A stretch of 64,000 nucleotides of DNA, from positions 372,001 to 436,000 of the forward strand of contig NZ_FZPH01000002.1 in assembly GCF_900188485.1 (NCBI RefSeq). The letters are read 5' to 3'. The DNA is from Asanoa hainanensis. GTDB taxonomy: Bacteria; Actinomycetota; Actinomycetes; Mycobacteriales; Micromonosporaceae. The position numbers and the translations under genes are program-made. Of this stretch, positions 29,639-38,048 are shown one piece after another. Each line of letters begins with the position of its first letter. Within the stretch, counting starts at the first letter, position 1. Under the pieces are notes generated by a model, which was not told the origin of the DNA, searched no databases, and was given only the letters and a program-made list of their open reading frames with translations.

Positions 29639-32034
29639 GCGGGTCGTACGCCTTCGATGCGGTTCAGGCCGAAGACGCGTTCGTCCTCGCGCAGCCGGCA
29701 CCAGGCGACCATCCGGTTGCCGTCGAGCTCCAGTGGCTCGACGACGCGGCTGGAGAAGTCGCCGCCGGCCGTGCGGTAGTCGATGCTGACCGGCCCGCCG
29801 ACCACGATCGCGTAGACCAGCAGGTCGCGTTGGCGGGCGTCGAGCTGTGGGGTGTGCCGCCGGACCTCGGCGGCCACCACCTCGGCCGGCTCACCGGGGT
29901 CGGGCTCGGGCTCGGGGCTGTCCGGCACCAGCCACAGCAGCGGGCGCTCGGTGGGCGTGGAGGTGCCGCCGGCGGCCACGAGCCGGGGCCGGGCCGGCTC
30001 GCTGACACCCCGGTCGAGCAGGCGCCCGGCCAGCTCGACCAGGTCCACGACCGGCGCCGGCCGGGCCGCGGGGACCTGGCCGGGCCGCCGCCGGGGCGTG
30101 GCGCGGACCCGGGGCGCTCTGCGGACCACGGCCGCACCGGTCGCGTCCTCGCCGGCCGGCGAGTAGCCCGCGGCGCGCAGCGCGTCGAGCGTCTCGTCCG
30201 CCGAGCGCGGGCTGCTCAGGATCGTCGGTGCCAGCGCGGCCAGGCCGAGGGAGCGCAGCGACCGCGCGCCCAACAGCTCCGTGGCCAGCGCCGGGGACTC
30301 GATGCGCAGGACGCAGCCGACCGCCCGGACCCGGACCAGGCCGTGCTGCCGCCCGACGTCCTCGACCAGGTACGCCAGCACCTGCGGCAGCGTGCCGTCG
30401 GCGGCCACGATCCGCAGCGCCGCCAGCAGCGTCTCCGCCGTGAACCCGGCGTCCAGCGCCGCCCGCACCGAGCCGGCCGTGAACCGCCACGTCGAGGCGT
30501 TGCCGTCGGCCGCCGTGCGCTCGGCCGCCGTGTCGAGCAGGGTGGCCAGCGGGGCCGCCGGCAGCCCGGGCACGAGCGCGGTCAGGTCGGCCTCGAAGAT
30601 CGCTTCCGCGACCGCGTCCGGCAGCAGCCCGGCGCCGACCGCGACCAACGTCTCGGGCGCTTCGGCCAGCGCGCGGCCGAACGGGCTGAGCGCTCCGTGC
30701 GCCACCACGCCGAGCAGCCGGGCCTCCCGCAACGTGCCCTCGACCAACAGGTCGGCCGGCGCGGGCAGCACGACCGGAAGCCGCCAGCGCAGCGCGGCGA
30801 CGACCTCGCCGGAGGCCGCCGCTCCCCGGCCCGGCGGTAGCGTGCCTAGCAGCCGCAGCAGGCCGGGCCGGCCGTCCAGCACCGGCGCCCAGGCCAGGTC
30901 GGGCAGCAGGGCAGCCAGTTGCGGCCCGCCACCGGGTCGGCCGTCGGCGGTGGCCACCGTCGGCAGGGTCAGCCAGGTCGTCAGCAGGGTCGCCAGGCGC
31001 TCGGCGGGGCTGGCCGCACGCCACTCGTCGTACGCGGCCGTCGGTGCGACCGTCTCGTCGACCAGGCCGAGCAACCCGGCCGCGTACCCGAGCTCCAGCC
31101 AGAGCCGGACCTCGGTCTCGTCGGAGCCGATCAGCTTGGCCGCGCGGCGCAGCTCGCGTGGGCCGACGCCGCCGGTCCGCAGGACGGCGAGCGGGCTGTG
31201 CCCGGCCAGGTCGAGCAGCGCACCGGCCCGCTGCAGCGCGAGCGTGCCGGCGGCCACCGCCTCCCGCTCGACCGCGGCGGCCGGAGCGAGGTTGACCGCG
31301 AGCGCCGGCAGGCGAGGGTCGAACGGCGCGCGCCAGTCGGTGCCCCGCAGCGCGACGGCGACCTCGCGCGGCATCGTCGCCCGCCGCCAGCCGTCAGGAA
31401 AGACCAGCCCTCGGTCGAGGGCCCAGGCGAGCGCCGGGTCGGGCTGGTCGGCCATCGGGCCGTCGTGCGCCAGCCGGTCGAGCAGCGCGCGGGTGTCCGC
31501 CGGGGCGGCCTCGACGGCCGCGCGCACCCGCTGCCCGTCGGCGAGCACCGCCGCGACCGCGCCGACCAACTGGCGCGGCCGGTCGGGGCGCACGCGCCAG
31601 GTCCCCGCGATGCCGGCCAGCCGGTCCCCGTCGACCGTCTCCAGCAGCGTGCCGGCCGGCGGGCCGAGCCCGAGCGGGAACTCGAAGAACGACCACAGCG
31701 GTGCGGCCATCCGCAGCGCGCCGTCCTCGTCGGGCCACACCAGGGCGAGCTCGGCCAGCCCCGCCAGCGCCTCCGTGAGGTCCGGGCGGCCCAACAGGTC
31801 GGCGAGGCGGTCCGGCTCGACGCTCGGGCCACCCAGCCCGGCCAGCGCCTCGACCACCTGGGCCTGGGGGAGCGGCACTGTGGACAGCGCGGCCGCCGCC
31901 GAGCTCTCCCGTTCCAGGCGTTCGGCGAGCGTGTCGAGATCGGCGGCCGGCAGCGCGTCGGGCCGCCGTTCCAAGATCTTCGCGAGCTCGTCGGGCGAGC
32001 GGAGGGCCAGCCAGCTCAGCAACGCGGACGCCAC
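29635..32034 (-). CDS. Helicase-associated (XPB/Ssl2 N-domain-like) protein with C-terminal WYL-like module
   Basis: 799-residue protein starting at GTG 32034. It is built of helical, Leu/Ala-rich winged-helix-like segments. The stretch LPQVLAYLVEDVGRQHGLVR, then RVRAVGCVLRIESPALATEL, is the signature of the XPB/Ssl2-like helicase-associated family. The C-terminal 60 residues (VSIDYRTAGGDFSSRVVEPL) resemble a WYL ligand-binding module. There is no Walker A or DEAD box, so it is not a helicase itself. In actinobacteria such genes often lie near an XPB helicase; none is visible here. Divergent from kynA. Confidence 0.75.
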   Translation of the reverse strand: MASALLSWLALRSPDELAKILERRPDALPAADLDTLAERLERESSAAAALSTVPLPQAQVVEALAGLGGPSVEPDRLADLLGRPDLTEALAGLAELALVWPDEDGALRMAAPLWSFFEFPLGLGPPAGTLLETVDGDRLAGIAGTWRVRPDRPRQLVGAVAAVLADGQRVRAAVEAAPADTRALLDRLAHDGPMADQPDPALAWALDRGLVFPDGWRRATMPREVAVALRGTDWRAPFDPRLPALAVNLAPAAAVEREAVAAGTLALQRAGALLDLAGHSPLAVLRTGGVGPRELRRAAKLIGSDETEVRLWLELGYAAGLLGLVDETVAPTAAYDEWRAASPAERLATLLTTWLTLPTVATADGRPGGGPQLAALLPDLAWAPVLDGRPGLLRLLGTLPPGRGAAASGEVVAALRWRLPVVLPAPADLLVEGTLREARLLGVVAHGALSPFGRALAEAPETLVAVGAGLLPDAVAEAIFEADLTALVPGLPAAPLATLLDTAAERTAADGNASTWRFTAGSVRAALDAGFTAETLLAALRIVAADGTLPQVLAYLVEDVGRQHGLVRVRAVGCVLRIESPALATELLGARSLRSLGLAALAPTILSSPRSADETLDALRAAGYSPAGEDATGAAVVRRAPRVRATPRRRPGQVPAARPAPVVDLVELAGRLLDRGVSEPARPRLVAAGGTSTPTERPLLWLVPDSPEPEPDPGEPAEVVAAEVRRHTPQLDARQRDLLVYAIVVGGPVSIDYRTAGGDFSSRVVEPLELDGNRMVAWCRLREDERVFGLNRIEGVRPA

Positions 32035-32088
32035 GGCAAGTCAGCCTGCTGCACCCACTCGCGCAGGTCAAACAACCAGGGGTTTAAC

Positions 32089-32898
32089 GTGCGGAGGGTG
32101 ACCGAAGAGATCCTTCATGACGCCCATTTCGGTGAGCAGGGTGGCCGCCTTACCTATGGCGCCTACCTCCGCCTGCCCGATCTGCTCGACCAGCAGGTCC
32201 CGGAGTCGTCGCCGCCCGCCCACGACGAGCTGTTGTTCATCACGATCCACCAGGTGTACGAGCTCTGGTTCAAGCTGCTGCTCTCGGAGCTGACCGACGC
32301 CCGCGACCGGATGCTGGCCGGGGAGAGCTACCTGCCCCGGGTGCGGCTGGAGCGGTGCCTGGTGGTGGAGCGGGTCCTGGTGAACCAGGTCGACGTGATC
32401 GACACGATGACGCCCCAGGACTTCCTCGCCTTCCGCAACAAGCTCTCGCCCGCGTCGGGCTTCCAGTCCGCGCAGTTCCGCGAGATCGAGTTCCTGTCCG
32501 GCGCCAAGGACCCCGGCTACCTCAAGCGGTTCAAGGGGCTGGCCGACGAGGACCGGGCGCGGCTGCAGGCCCGGCTCGACGAGCCGAGCATCTGGGACGG
32601 CTTCCTGGCCGTGCTGGCCAAGGCCGGCTTCGACGTGTCGACCGCCGACGCGCGGTTCACGGCGTACGCCGCGATCGCCAACGACCGGGAGCGCTTCGGG
32701 CAGCTCTGGGACCTGGCCGAGGCCCTGGTCGCGCACGACCAGGCGTTCTCGCTCTGGCGGGCCCGGCACGTCCTGATGGCCGAGCGGCAGATCGGCACCA
32801 AGCCGGGCACAGGCGGCTCGGCCGGCGGCGCGTACCTGCGCTCCCGCATCGAAATGCGTTTCTACCCGGAGCTCTGGGAGCTGCGTTCCCGCCTCTGA
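32089..32898 (+). CDS. kynA: Tryptophan 2,3-dioxygenase
   Basis: Heme enzyme that opens the indole ring of L-tryptophan to N-formylkynurenine; 269 residues, all helical. Family segments present are DELLFITIHQVYELWFKLLL, FLAFRNKLSPASGFQSAQFR and the C-terminal GTGGSAGGAYLRSR. The GTG at 32089 has AGGGG with a 6-base spacer; GTG 32098 is possible but has its purine stretch directly adjacent. No kynureninase or formamidase gene is next to it. Confidence 0.94.
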   Translation: MRRVTEEILHDAHFGEQGGRLTYGAYLRLPDLLDQQVPESSPPAHDELLFITIHQVYELWFKLLLSELTDARDRMLAGESYLPRVRLERCLVVERVLVNQVDVIDTMTPQDFLAFRNKLSPASGFQSAQFREIEFLSGAKDPGYLKRFKGLADEDRARLQARLDEPSIWDGFLAVLAKAGFDVSTADARFTAYAAIANDRERFGQLWDLAEALVAHDQAFSLWRARHVLMAERQIGTKPGTGGSAGGAYLRSRIEMRFYPELWELRSRL

Positions 32899-32979
32899 CC
32901 CCGGGTTCGTGCCATCCCGGATTCGGGCCGGCCGCCGGCGGTTTTCCCGCACCTAACTTGGGGCGCGGGGAGGTCGGAG

Positions 32980-34281
32980 ATGGAGCGGTACGAGCGCGGC
33001 GACGAGCTCGCCCGGGGAGCGGTCGGCACCGTGTGGCGCGCTCTCGACGGGGAGACCGGCGAGCCGGTGGCGATCAAGGTGCTCCGGCCGGAGGCGGCCG
33101 CGGAGCCCGAGCTGGTCGCCGGTTTCGCGGCCGAGGCGAAGATCCTCGCGGGGCTCGACCATCCGGGCGTCGTCGGGCTGCGCGGCACGACCACGCTCGA
33201 CGGTGCCCCGGCGCTCGTGCTCGACCTGGTCGAGGGCGAAGACCTGCGTCGCCGGGTACGGCGGGACGGCCCGGTGCCGCCGGCCGTCGCGGCGCACATC
33301 GCGGCGCAGGTGGCCGACGCGCTGGCGTACCTGCACGGCCGGGGGATCGTGCACGGGGACGTCAAGCCGGCCAACCTGCTCGTGCCCGCCGACGGGGGGC
33401 GGGTCCGCCTGACGGACTTCGGCGTGGCGCGGCGGATGGGGGCGCGCCCGCCGGCGGTCCTCCACGCCACGCCGGAGTACGTCGCGCCCGAGGTGGTCGG
33501 CGGCGCACCGGCCGGGCCGGGAGCCGACGTGTACGCGCTCGGGATCGTCCTCTACGAACTGCTCACCGGTCGCAGCCCCTACCGTGGTGGCCAGCCGACC
33601 CAGGTGATCGCCCGGCACACGACCTGCACTCCCGTACCGCCGCCCGGGCTGCCTGCGGTGGTCTGGCCGGTGATCGAGGACTGCCTGGCCGCCCGGCCGG
33701 ACCAGCGGCCGGCCGCGCGGTTGCTCGCCGCCCGGCTGCGCGGGCTGGAACCGGCCCTCGACGGCGCGCCCACGCTCGCACCCCTGCGCGGAGAACAGGT
33801 CACCTGGTGGCCCCGACCCGGCGGCGCCACGGTGGCCCGCGCGCCGGTGGCCTGGGTGCCGCTGCGGGCGGCGCCGGTCTCGCCCGCGTCCGCGTACGCC
33901 GGCGGTCTGGTTGCCATCCCGCTCGCGGGACTCCCGGAGGCAGGACCGGCCCCTGTGGATCCGGGACAACCGCCCCGTTCGGGTCGACATCGGCGTGTCG
34001 CGTTGTTTGGTGCGGGGGTGGCGGTGGTCACCCTGGTGGTGGTCGCCACGCTGGCGATCCTGAGTGGTGCAAGGGAAGCGGGACCGGGCCTGAGACCTTC
34101 CTGGCAACCCGAGGCGGGCTCGCCACCTGGGGTCGAGCAAACCTCGGTTCCCACCGGTCCCAGCGCTCCCACCAGCACCGCGAGCCCCTCGGCGGTGGTC
34201 GGTGAACTGCTCGTGCCACCCGACCTGGGGCCTGTGCCCGGTATCGGGGATCTCATGCCTTCCATGCCTCCGACGACATGA
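32980..34281 (+). CDS. Membrane Ser/Thr protein kinase (PknB-like, HGD catalytic loop)
   Basis: 433-residue Hanks-type kinase. The glycine-rich loop is RGAVGTVWRAL, the ATP-binding lysine is K33 (VAIKVL), the catalytic loop is H125-G126-D127 (HGDVKPANLL), and the Mg-binding loop is D146-F-G. The APE motif is YVAPEV. A single membrane segment (VALFGAGVAVVTLVVVATLA, around residue 345) separates it from a short Pro/Ser/Thr-rich external tail with no PASTA repeats. Glycine replaces the arginine of HRD, so activation-loop control should differ from RD kinases. It starts with ATG behind GGGGAGG. Confidence 0.92.
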   Translation: MERYERGDELARGAVGTVWRALDGETGEPVAIKVLRPEAAAEPELVAGFAAEAKILAGLDHPGVVGLRGTTTLDGAPALVLDLVEGEDLRRRVRRDGPVPPAVAAHIAAQVADALAYLHGRGIVHGDVKPANLLVPADGGRVRLTDFGVARRMGARPPAVLHATPEYVAPEVVGGAPAGPGADVYALGIVLYELLTGRSPYRGGQPTQVIARHTTCTPVPPPGLPAVVWPVIEDCLAARPDQRPAARLLAARLRGLEPALDGAPTLAPLRGEQVTWWPRPGGATVARAPVAWVPLRAAPVSPASAYAGGLVAIPLAGLPEAGPAPVDPGQPPRSGRHRRVALFGAGVAVVTLVVVATLAILSGAREAGPGLRPSWQPEAGSPPGVEQTSVPTGPSAPTSTASPSAVVGELLVPPDLGPVPGIGDLMPSMPPTT

Positions 34282-34332
34282 TCAAGGCTTTTGCAGCCGA
34301 TACCGCCCGCCTGGCTCCATTGTCCTTAGCAG

Positions 34333-34351
34333 ACTGTCTGTCACAGACAGT
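34333..34351. promoter_or_regulatory. Palindromic operator candidate upstream of the PadR gene
   Basis: ACTGTCTG (34333-34340) and CAGACAGT (34344-34351) form a perfect 8-base inverted repeat with a TCA centre, 75 bases before the padR-like start. A palindrome of this kind next to a PadR gene suggests autoregulation. Confidence 0.6.
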
Positions 34352-34425
34352 GCATTGTGGAGACGCCTAGTTTTTGATCAGTCGAAATCCTGGACGAGGG
34401 GCCGCCTGCGTGCGACCTTTGAGTT

Positions 34426-34941
34426 ATGGCGGATACTGACATCAACCCCACGGCGGCCGCACTGCTCGGTCTGCTCCACGAAGGACCGATGACCGGCGGG
34501 CAGCTGATGGCGTCCGCCGAGCGTCGGCTCGGCCCTTACTGGTCGATGACCCGCAGCCAGGTCTACCGCGAGCTGCCGGCGCTGGCCGAGCAGGGCTACG
34601 TGCGTCTCGGCAAGCCGGGTCCCCGTTCCAGCCAGCCCTACGCGATCACCGCGTCGGGCAAGCGGGCGTTCTCCCGCTGGCTCAGCGAGACGCCCGGCCG
34701 CGACGCCGTGCGCAACCCGACGGCCCTTCGCGTCGCGTTCGGCCAGCAGCACTCCGGCGGCCAGCTCAAGGAGCTCTACGCCAACGCGAACGCGTACCAC
34801 AGCGAGCAGCTGGCCTCGGCCCGCGAACAGGCCCGCGAAGCGAAGAAGGAAGGCGACGCCTACGGCGCCGCAGCCCTCGACTTCGCGATCAACTACCACA
34901 AAGCAGCTCTCAGCTGGCTGAAGGCAGCACCAGCCAAGTAG
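34426..34941 (+). CDS. PadR-family transcriptional regulator
   Basis: 171-residue PadR regulator. The N-terminal winged helix is ALLGLLHEGPMTGGQLMASA, with DNA-contacting YWSMTRSQVYRELPALAEQG. The C-terminal helical dimerisation domain includes LASAREQAREAKKEGDAYGA. There is no clear effector-binding motif. It starts with ATG and lacks a ribosome site. It has its own promoter region with a perfect palindrome and its own terminator, so it is monocistronic; no obvious transporter partner lies beside it. Confidence 0.9.
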   Translation: MADTDINPTAAALLGLLHEGPMTGGQLMASAERRLGPYWSMTRSQVYRELPALAEQGYVRLGKPGPRSSQPYAITASGKRAFSRWLSETPGRDAVRNPTALRVAFGQQHSGGQLKELYANANAYHSEQLASAREQAREAKKEGDAYGAAALDFAINYHKAALSWLKAAPAK

Positions 34942-34952
34942 CACCTGAACCT

Positions 34953-34990
34953 GATCCCTCGCTCGGCGGCGACACCGCTGAGCGAGGGAC
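34953..34990 (+). terminator. Intrinsic terminator after the PadR gene
   Basis: TCCCTCGCTC (34955-34964) pairs with GAGCGAGGGA (34980-34989), with an additional GCGG/CCGC inner stem. It ends 30 bases before prfB and overlaps the prfB upstream region. Confidence 0.78.
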
Positions 34991-35005
34991 CATGTACAAC
35001 AGCGC

Positions 35006-35011
35006 TACTCT
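35006..35011 (+). promoter_or_regulatory. -10-like TACTCT for leaderless prfB
   Basis: TACTCT ends 8 bases before the GTG of prfB, so transcription would begin at or next to the start codon. No good -35 is visible and there is no ribosome site. Confidence 0.4.
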
Positions 35012-35019
35012 TTTATGTT

Positions 35020-36141
35020 GTGACTGCTGCCGACTATTCCGATCAGCTCAAGACTCTCGATGCCACCCTGCGCAACATCGAGGCCGTGCTCGACCTCGAC
35101 AGGCTGCGCCGGGACAAGGCTGACCTGGAGGAGCAGGCGTCGGCACCCGACCTGTGGGACGACCAGGCCAAGGCGCAGGCGGTCACCTCGAAGCTTTCGC
35201 ACGTCAACAGCGAGATCGACCGCCTTGCGGCGTTGCGCGGGCGGCTCGACGACGCCCAGGTGCTCCTGGAGCTGGCCGAGGGCGAGGACGACCCCGGTGC
35301 CCTCGCGGAGGTCGGCTCGGAGCTGACCGCTCTGCACAAGGCCGTCGAGGAGATGGAGGTACGGACCCTGCTCTCCGGCGAGTACGACTCGCGGGAGGCG
35401 CTGGTCGCGATCCGGGCCGGTGCGGGTGGGGTGGACGCCGCCGACTTCGCCGAGATGCTCCTCCGGATGTACCTCCGCTGGGCCGAGCGGCACAACTACC
35501 CGACCGAGGTCTACGACACCTCGTACGCGGAAGAGGCCGGTCTGAAGTCGGCGACCTTCGCGGTGAAGGCGCCCTATGCCTACGGCACGCTCAGCGTCGA
35601 GTCCGGCACCCACCGGCTGGTCCGGATCAGCCCGTTCGACAACCAGGGACGCCGGCAGACCAGCTTCGCCGGCGTCGAGGTGCTGCCGGTGACCGAGACG
35701 ACCGACCACATCGACATCCCCGAGAACGACATGCGGGTCGACGTCTACCGGTCGTCGGGCCCGGGCGGCCAGAGCGTCAACACCACCGACTCCGCGGTCC
35801 GGATCACGCACATCCCGACCGGCATCGTGGTCACCTGCCAGAACGAGAAGTCGCAGCTGCAGAACAAGGCGTCGGCGCTGCGCGTGCTCCAGGCCCGGCT
35901 GCTGGAGCGCCAGCGCCAGGAGGAGCAGGCCAAGCTCGACGGTCTCAAGACCGACGCCGCCGGCTCGTGGGGCGACCAGATGCGCTCCTACGTCCTCCAC
36001 CCGTATCAGATGGTGAAAGACCTTCGAACTGAGGAGGAGACGGGCAACCCGTCTTCGGTCTTCGATGGGGAGATCGACGAGTTCATCGAGGCCGGGATCC
36101 GTTGGCGGAAGCAGCGCGAGTTGGAGTCAGACCCCGCGTAA
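35020..36141 (+). CDS. prfB: Peptide chain release factor 2
   Basis: RF2, 373 residues. It recognises UGA/UAA through the tripeptide S204-P205-F206 and hydrolyses peptidyl-tRNA through G249-G250-Q251 ([15 protein letters not shown]). It starts at GTG 35020. The frame is continuous from the first residue: the UGA-containing programmed +1 frameshift of E. coli prfB is absent. It opens the conserved prfB-ftsE-ftsX-smpB-ssrA region. Confidence 0.97.
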   Translation: MTAADYSDQLKTLDATLRNIEAVLDLDRLRRDKADLEEQASAPDLWDDQAKAQAVTSKLSHVNSEIDRLAALRGRLDDAQVLLELAEGEDDPGALAEVGSELTALHKAVEEMEVRTLLSGEYDSREALVAIRAGAGGVDAADFAEMLLRMYLRWAERHNYPTEVYDTSYAEEAGLKSATFAVKAPYAYGTLSVESGTHRLVRISPFDNQGRRQTSFAGVEVLPVTETTDHIDIPENDMRVDVYRSSGPGGQSVNTTDSAVRITHIPTGIVVTCQNEKSQLQNKASALRVLQARLLERQRQEEQAKLDGLKTDAAGSWGDQMRSYVLHPYQMVKDLRTEEETGNPSSVFDGEIDEFIEAGIRWRKQRELESDPA

Positions 36142-36239
36142 CCCGTTATCTACGGTGACTGTGCGTGTGCGCGTCCGTCTAATGTGTGGAATAAATTTCG
36201 GCCTTTCCGGCAATCCGGGCACGATGGATGCCTGGAGGC

Positions 36240-36267
36240 TTGGAGTTTTCGTTACACCGCGTAGACT
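36240..36267 (+). promoter_or_regulatory. ftsE promoter (leaderless)
   Basis: TTGGAG (36240-36245), 16-base spacer, TAGACT (36262-36267). Only 8 bases separate the -10 from the GTG of ftsE, so the mRNA is predicted to be leaderless. Confidence 0.65.
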
Positions 36268-36275
36268 CACGACCC

Positions 36276-36956
36276 GTGATTCAGCTCGAGCACGTGACCA
36301 AGACCTACCCGAAGGCTTCGCGGCCCTCGCTTGACGAGGTCTCCGTCGGGATCGAGAAGGGCGAGTTCGTCTTCTTCATCGGCCCATCGGGTTCCGGCAA
36401 GTCGACGATCATCAAGCTGCTGCTGCACGAGGTCACGCCCAACCGCGGGCGGGTGCACGTCAACGGCCGTGACGTCACGGCGATGCGGTCGTGGAAGATC
36501 CCGGCGTTCCGCCGGCAGATCGGCTGCGTGTTCCAGGACTTCCGGTTGCTGCCCAACCGCACCGCGTACGAGAACGTGGCCTTCGCCCTGGAGGTCATCG
36601 GGAAGACCAAGGCGGTTGCCCGCCGGGTGGTCCCCGAGGTGCTGGAGCTGGTCGGCCTGGGCGGCAAGGAACACCGCTACCCCCACGAGCTGTCCGGTGG
36701 TGAGCAGCAGCGTGTCGCCGTGGCGCGCGCGTTCGTCAACCGGCCGCTGATCCTGCTGGCCGACGAGCCGACGGGAAACCTCGACCCCGACACGTCGATC
36801 GAGATCATGCGGTTGCTCGACCGGATCAACCGCACGGGCACGACGGTCGTGATGGTCACCCACGACTCCAACATCGTCAACCAGATGCGCCGGCGCGTCA
36901 TCGAGATCGAGAGTGGTCGCATCGTGCGCGACCAGGCCCGGGGCGTCTACGGCTGA
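36276..36956 (+). CDS. ftsE: Cell division ATP-binding protein FtsE
   Basis: ABC ATPase of the FtsEX complex, 226 residues. Walker A is GPSGSGKST, the signature is LSGGEQQR, and Walker B is [11 protein letters not shown]; the switch histidine is in MVTHD. It binds FtsX and drives activation of a peptidoglycan hydrolase at the septum. GTG 36276 gives the canonical [12 protein letters not shown] start. ftsX follows 77 bases later, and the M23 peptidase after ftsX is the likely target of the complex. Confidence 0.97.
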   Translation: MIQLEHVTKTYPKASRPSLDEVSVGIEKGEFVFFIGPSGSGKSTIIKLLLHEVTPNRGRVHVNGRDVTAMRSWKIPAFRRQIGCVFQDFRLLPNRTAYENVAFALEVIGKTKAVARRVVPEVLELVGLGGKEHRYPHELSGGEQQRVAVARAFVNRPLILLADEPTGNLDPDTSIEIMRLLDRINRTGTTVVMVTHDSNIVNQMRRRVIEIESGRIVRDQARGVYG

Positions 36957-37033
36957 TGCGCGAAACCCCCGTCGCGCAGGCAGTCACCCGGCAAAGTCGT
37001 TAGTCCAGCGGAGCTCCGGAAGGAATCCCCCCG

Positions 37034-37909
37034 ATGCGGTTGAAGTACGTCATGTCCGAGGTGATGGTCGGACTGTGGCGCAACGTGACGATGACCGTCG
37101 CCATGATCATCACGATGGCAGTTTCGTTGACGATGCTGGGCGCCAGTGGCCTGATCTACGCGCAGGTCAAGGACATGAAGGCGTACTACTACGACAAGAT
37201 CGAAGTCGCCATCTTCCTGAAGCCCGAGATCACGGACGACCAGCGCAGCAGTCTCGAGGGCTCGCTCAAGTCCGACCCCCTGGTTCGTGAGGTCATCTAC
37301 GAGTCCAAGGACGAGGCGTTCAAGAAGTTCCAGACGATGTTCTCCGACGTGCCCGCCGTCGTCGACGCCGTGAAGCCCGGCCAGTTGCCGGAGTCGTTCC
37401 GCGTCGGCCTCAAGAACCCCGAGCAATATCAGCAGGTTCGCGAGGCGTACGTCGGCAAGGACGGTGTCGACCAGATCATCGACCAACGGAACCTGCTGGA
37501 AAAGATCTTCAACATCCTCGGCTCGGTGCAGACCATGGCGCTGGTGGCGGCCAGCGTGATGGCGATCGCGGCCCTGTTGCTGGTCGGCAACACGATCCAG
37601 GTAGCGGCCTACAGCAAACGCCGAGAAGTCGCGGTGATGAAGCTGGTCGGTGCGTCCAACTGGTTCATCCAGGCACCGTTCGTGCTGGAGGCGGTGGTCG
37701 CCGGCATATTGGGTGCGATCATCGGCTTCGGAGCGCTGGCGCTCGGCAAGGTGCTGCTGCTGGACGGGTCGCTGTCCGAGCTCACCGACCTGCTGACGCC
37801 GCTGTCCTGGAGCAAGGTCCTGGTCATGCTGCCGCTGATGGCGCTGGCCGGCACCCTGGTCAGCTCGATCACCGCCTGGGTCACGCTGCGGTTCTACCTG
37901 CGGGTCTAA
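37034..37909 (+). CDS. ftsX: Cell division permease-like protein FtsX
   Basis: 291-residue membrane partner of FtsE. There is one N-terminal membrane segment (VAMIITMAVSLTMLGASGLI), an extracellular domain of about 130 residues (residues 45-170), and three C-terminal segments (LVAASVMAIAALLLVGNTIQ, VLEAVVAGILGAIIGFGALA, LVMLPLMALAGTLVSSITAW). The external domain contacts and activates a peptidoglycan hydrolase in studied bacteria. The ATG lies behind GGAAGGAA. A strong terminator follows. Confidence 0.96.
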   Translation: MRLKYVMSEVMVGLWRNVTMTVAMIITMAVSLTMLGASGLIYAQVKDMKAYYYDKIEVAIFLKPEITDDQRSSLEGSLKSDPLVREVIYESKDEAFKKFQTMFSDVPAVVDAVKPGQLPESFRVGLKNPEQYQQVREAYVGKDGVDQIIDQRNLLEKIFNILGSVQTMALVAASVMAIAALLLVGNTIQVAAYSKRREVAVMKLVGASNWFIQAPFVLEAVVAGILGAIIGFGALALGKVLLLDGSLSELTDLLTPLSWSKVLVMLPLMALAGTLVSSITAWVTLRFYLRV

Positions 37910-37922
37910 GTTAGCTGATCCG

Positions 37923-37958
37923 ACGCCCGTCCCATCGCTGAAGCGGTGGGGCGGGCGT
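37923..37958 (+). terminator. Terminator after ftsX
   Basis: A 16-base stem (37923-37938 with 37943-37958) with two wobble pairs and a TGAA loop starts 14 bases after the ftsX stop. It lacks a T-run, as is common in high-GC genomes. Confidence 0.75.
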
Positions 37959-38012
37959 GGTGTATGTCCCTCATGTTACTTCGTTTCGCCTTTGTGCCCT
38001 CTGTCCCGTAGG

Positions 38013-38018
38013 TAGCGT
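38013..38018 (+). promoter_or_regulatory. -10 element TAGCGT upstream of the M23 peptidase
   Basis: TAGCGT lies 9 bases before GTG 38028 and 30 bases before ATG 38049. A weak -35 (TTTGTG, 37991-37996) is 16 bases upstream. It shows that the peptidase has its own promoter after the ftsX terminator. Confidence 0.45.
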
Positions 38019-38048
38019 CAAGCTCACGTGCGGGTGAAGGGTGCCGAG

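Noticed and set aside
35020-36141. Programmed +1 frameshift in prfB
   Set aside because: The frame is continuous from the start codon and no in-frame UGA with a Shine-Dalgarno-like stimulator is present.
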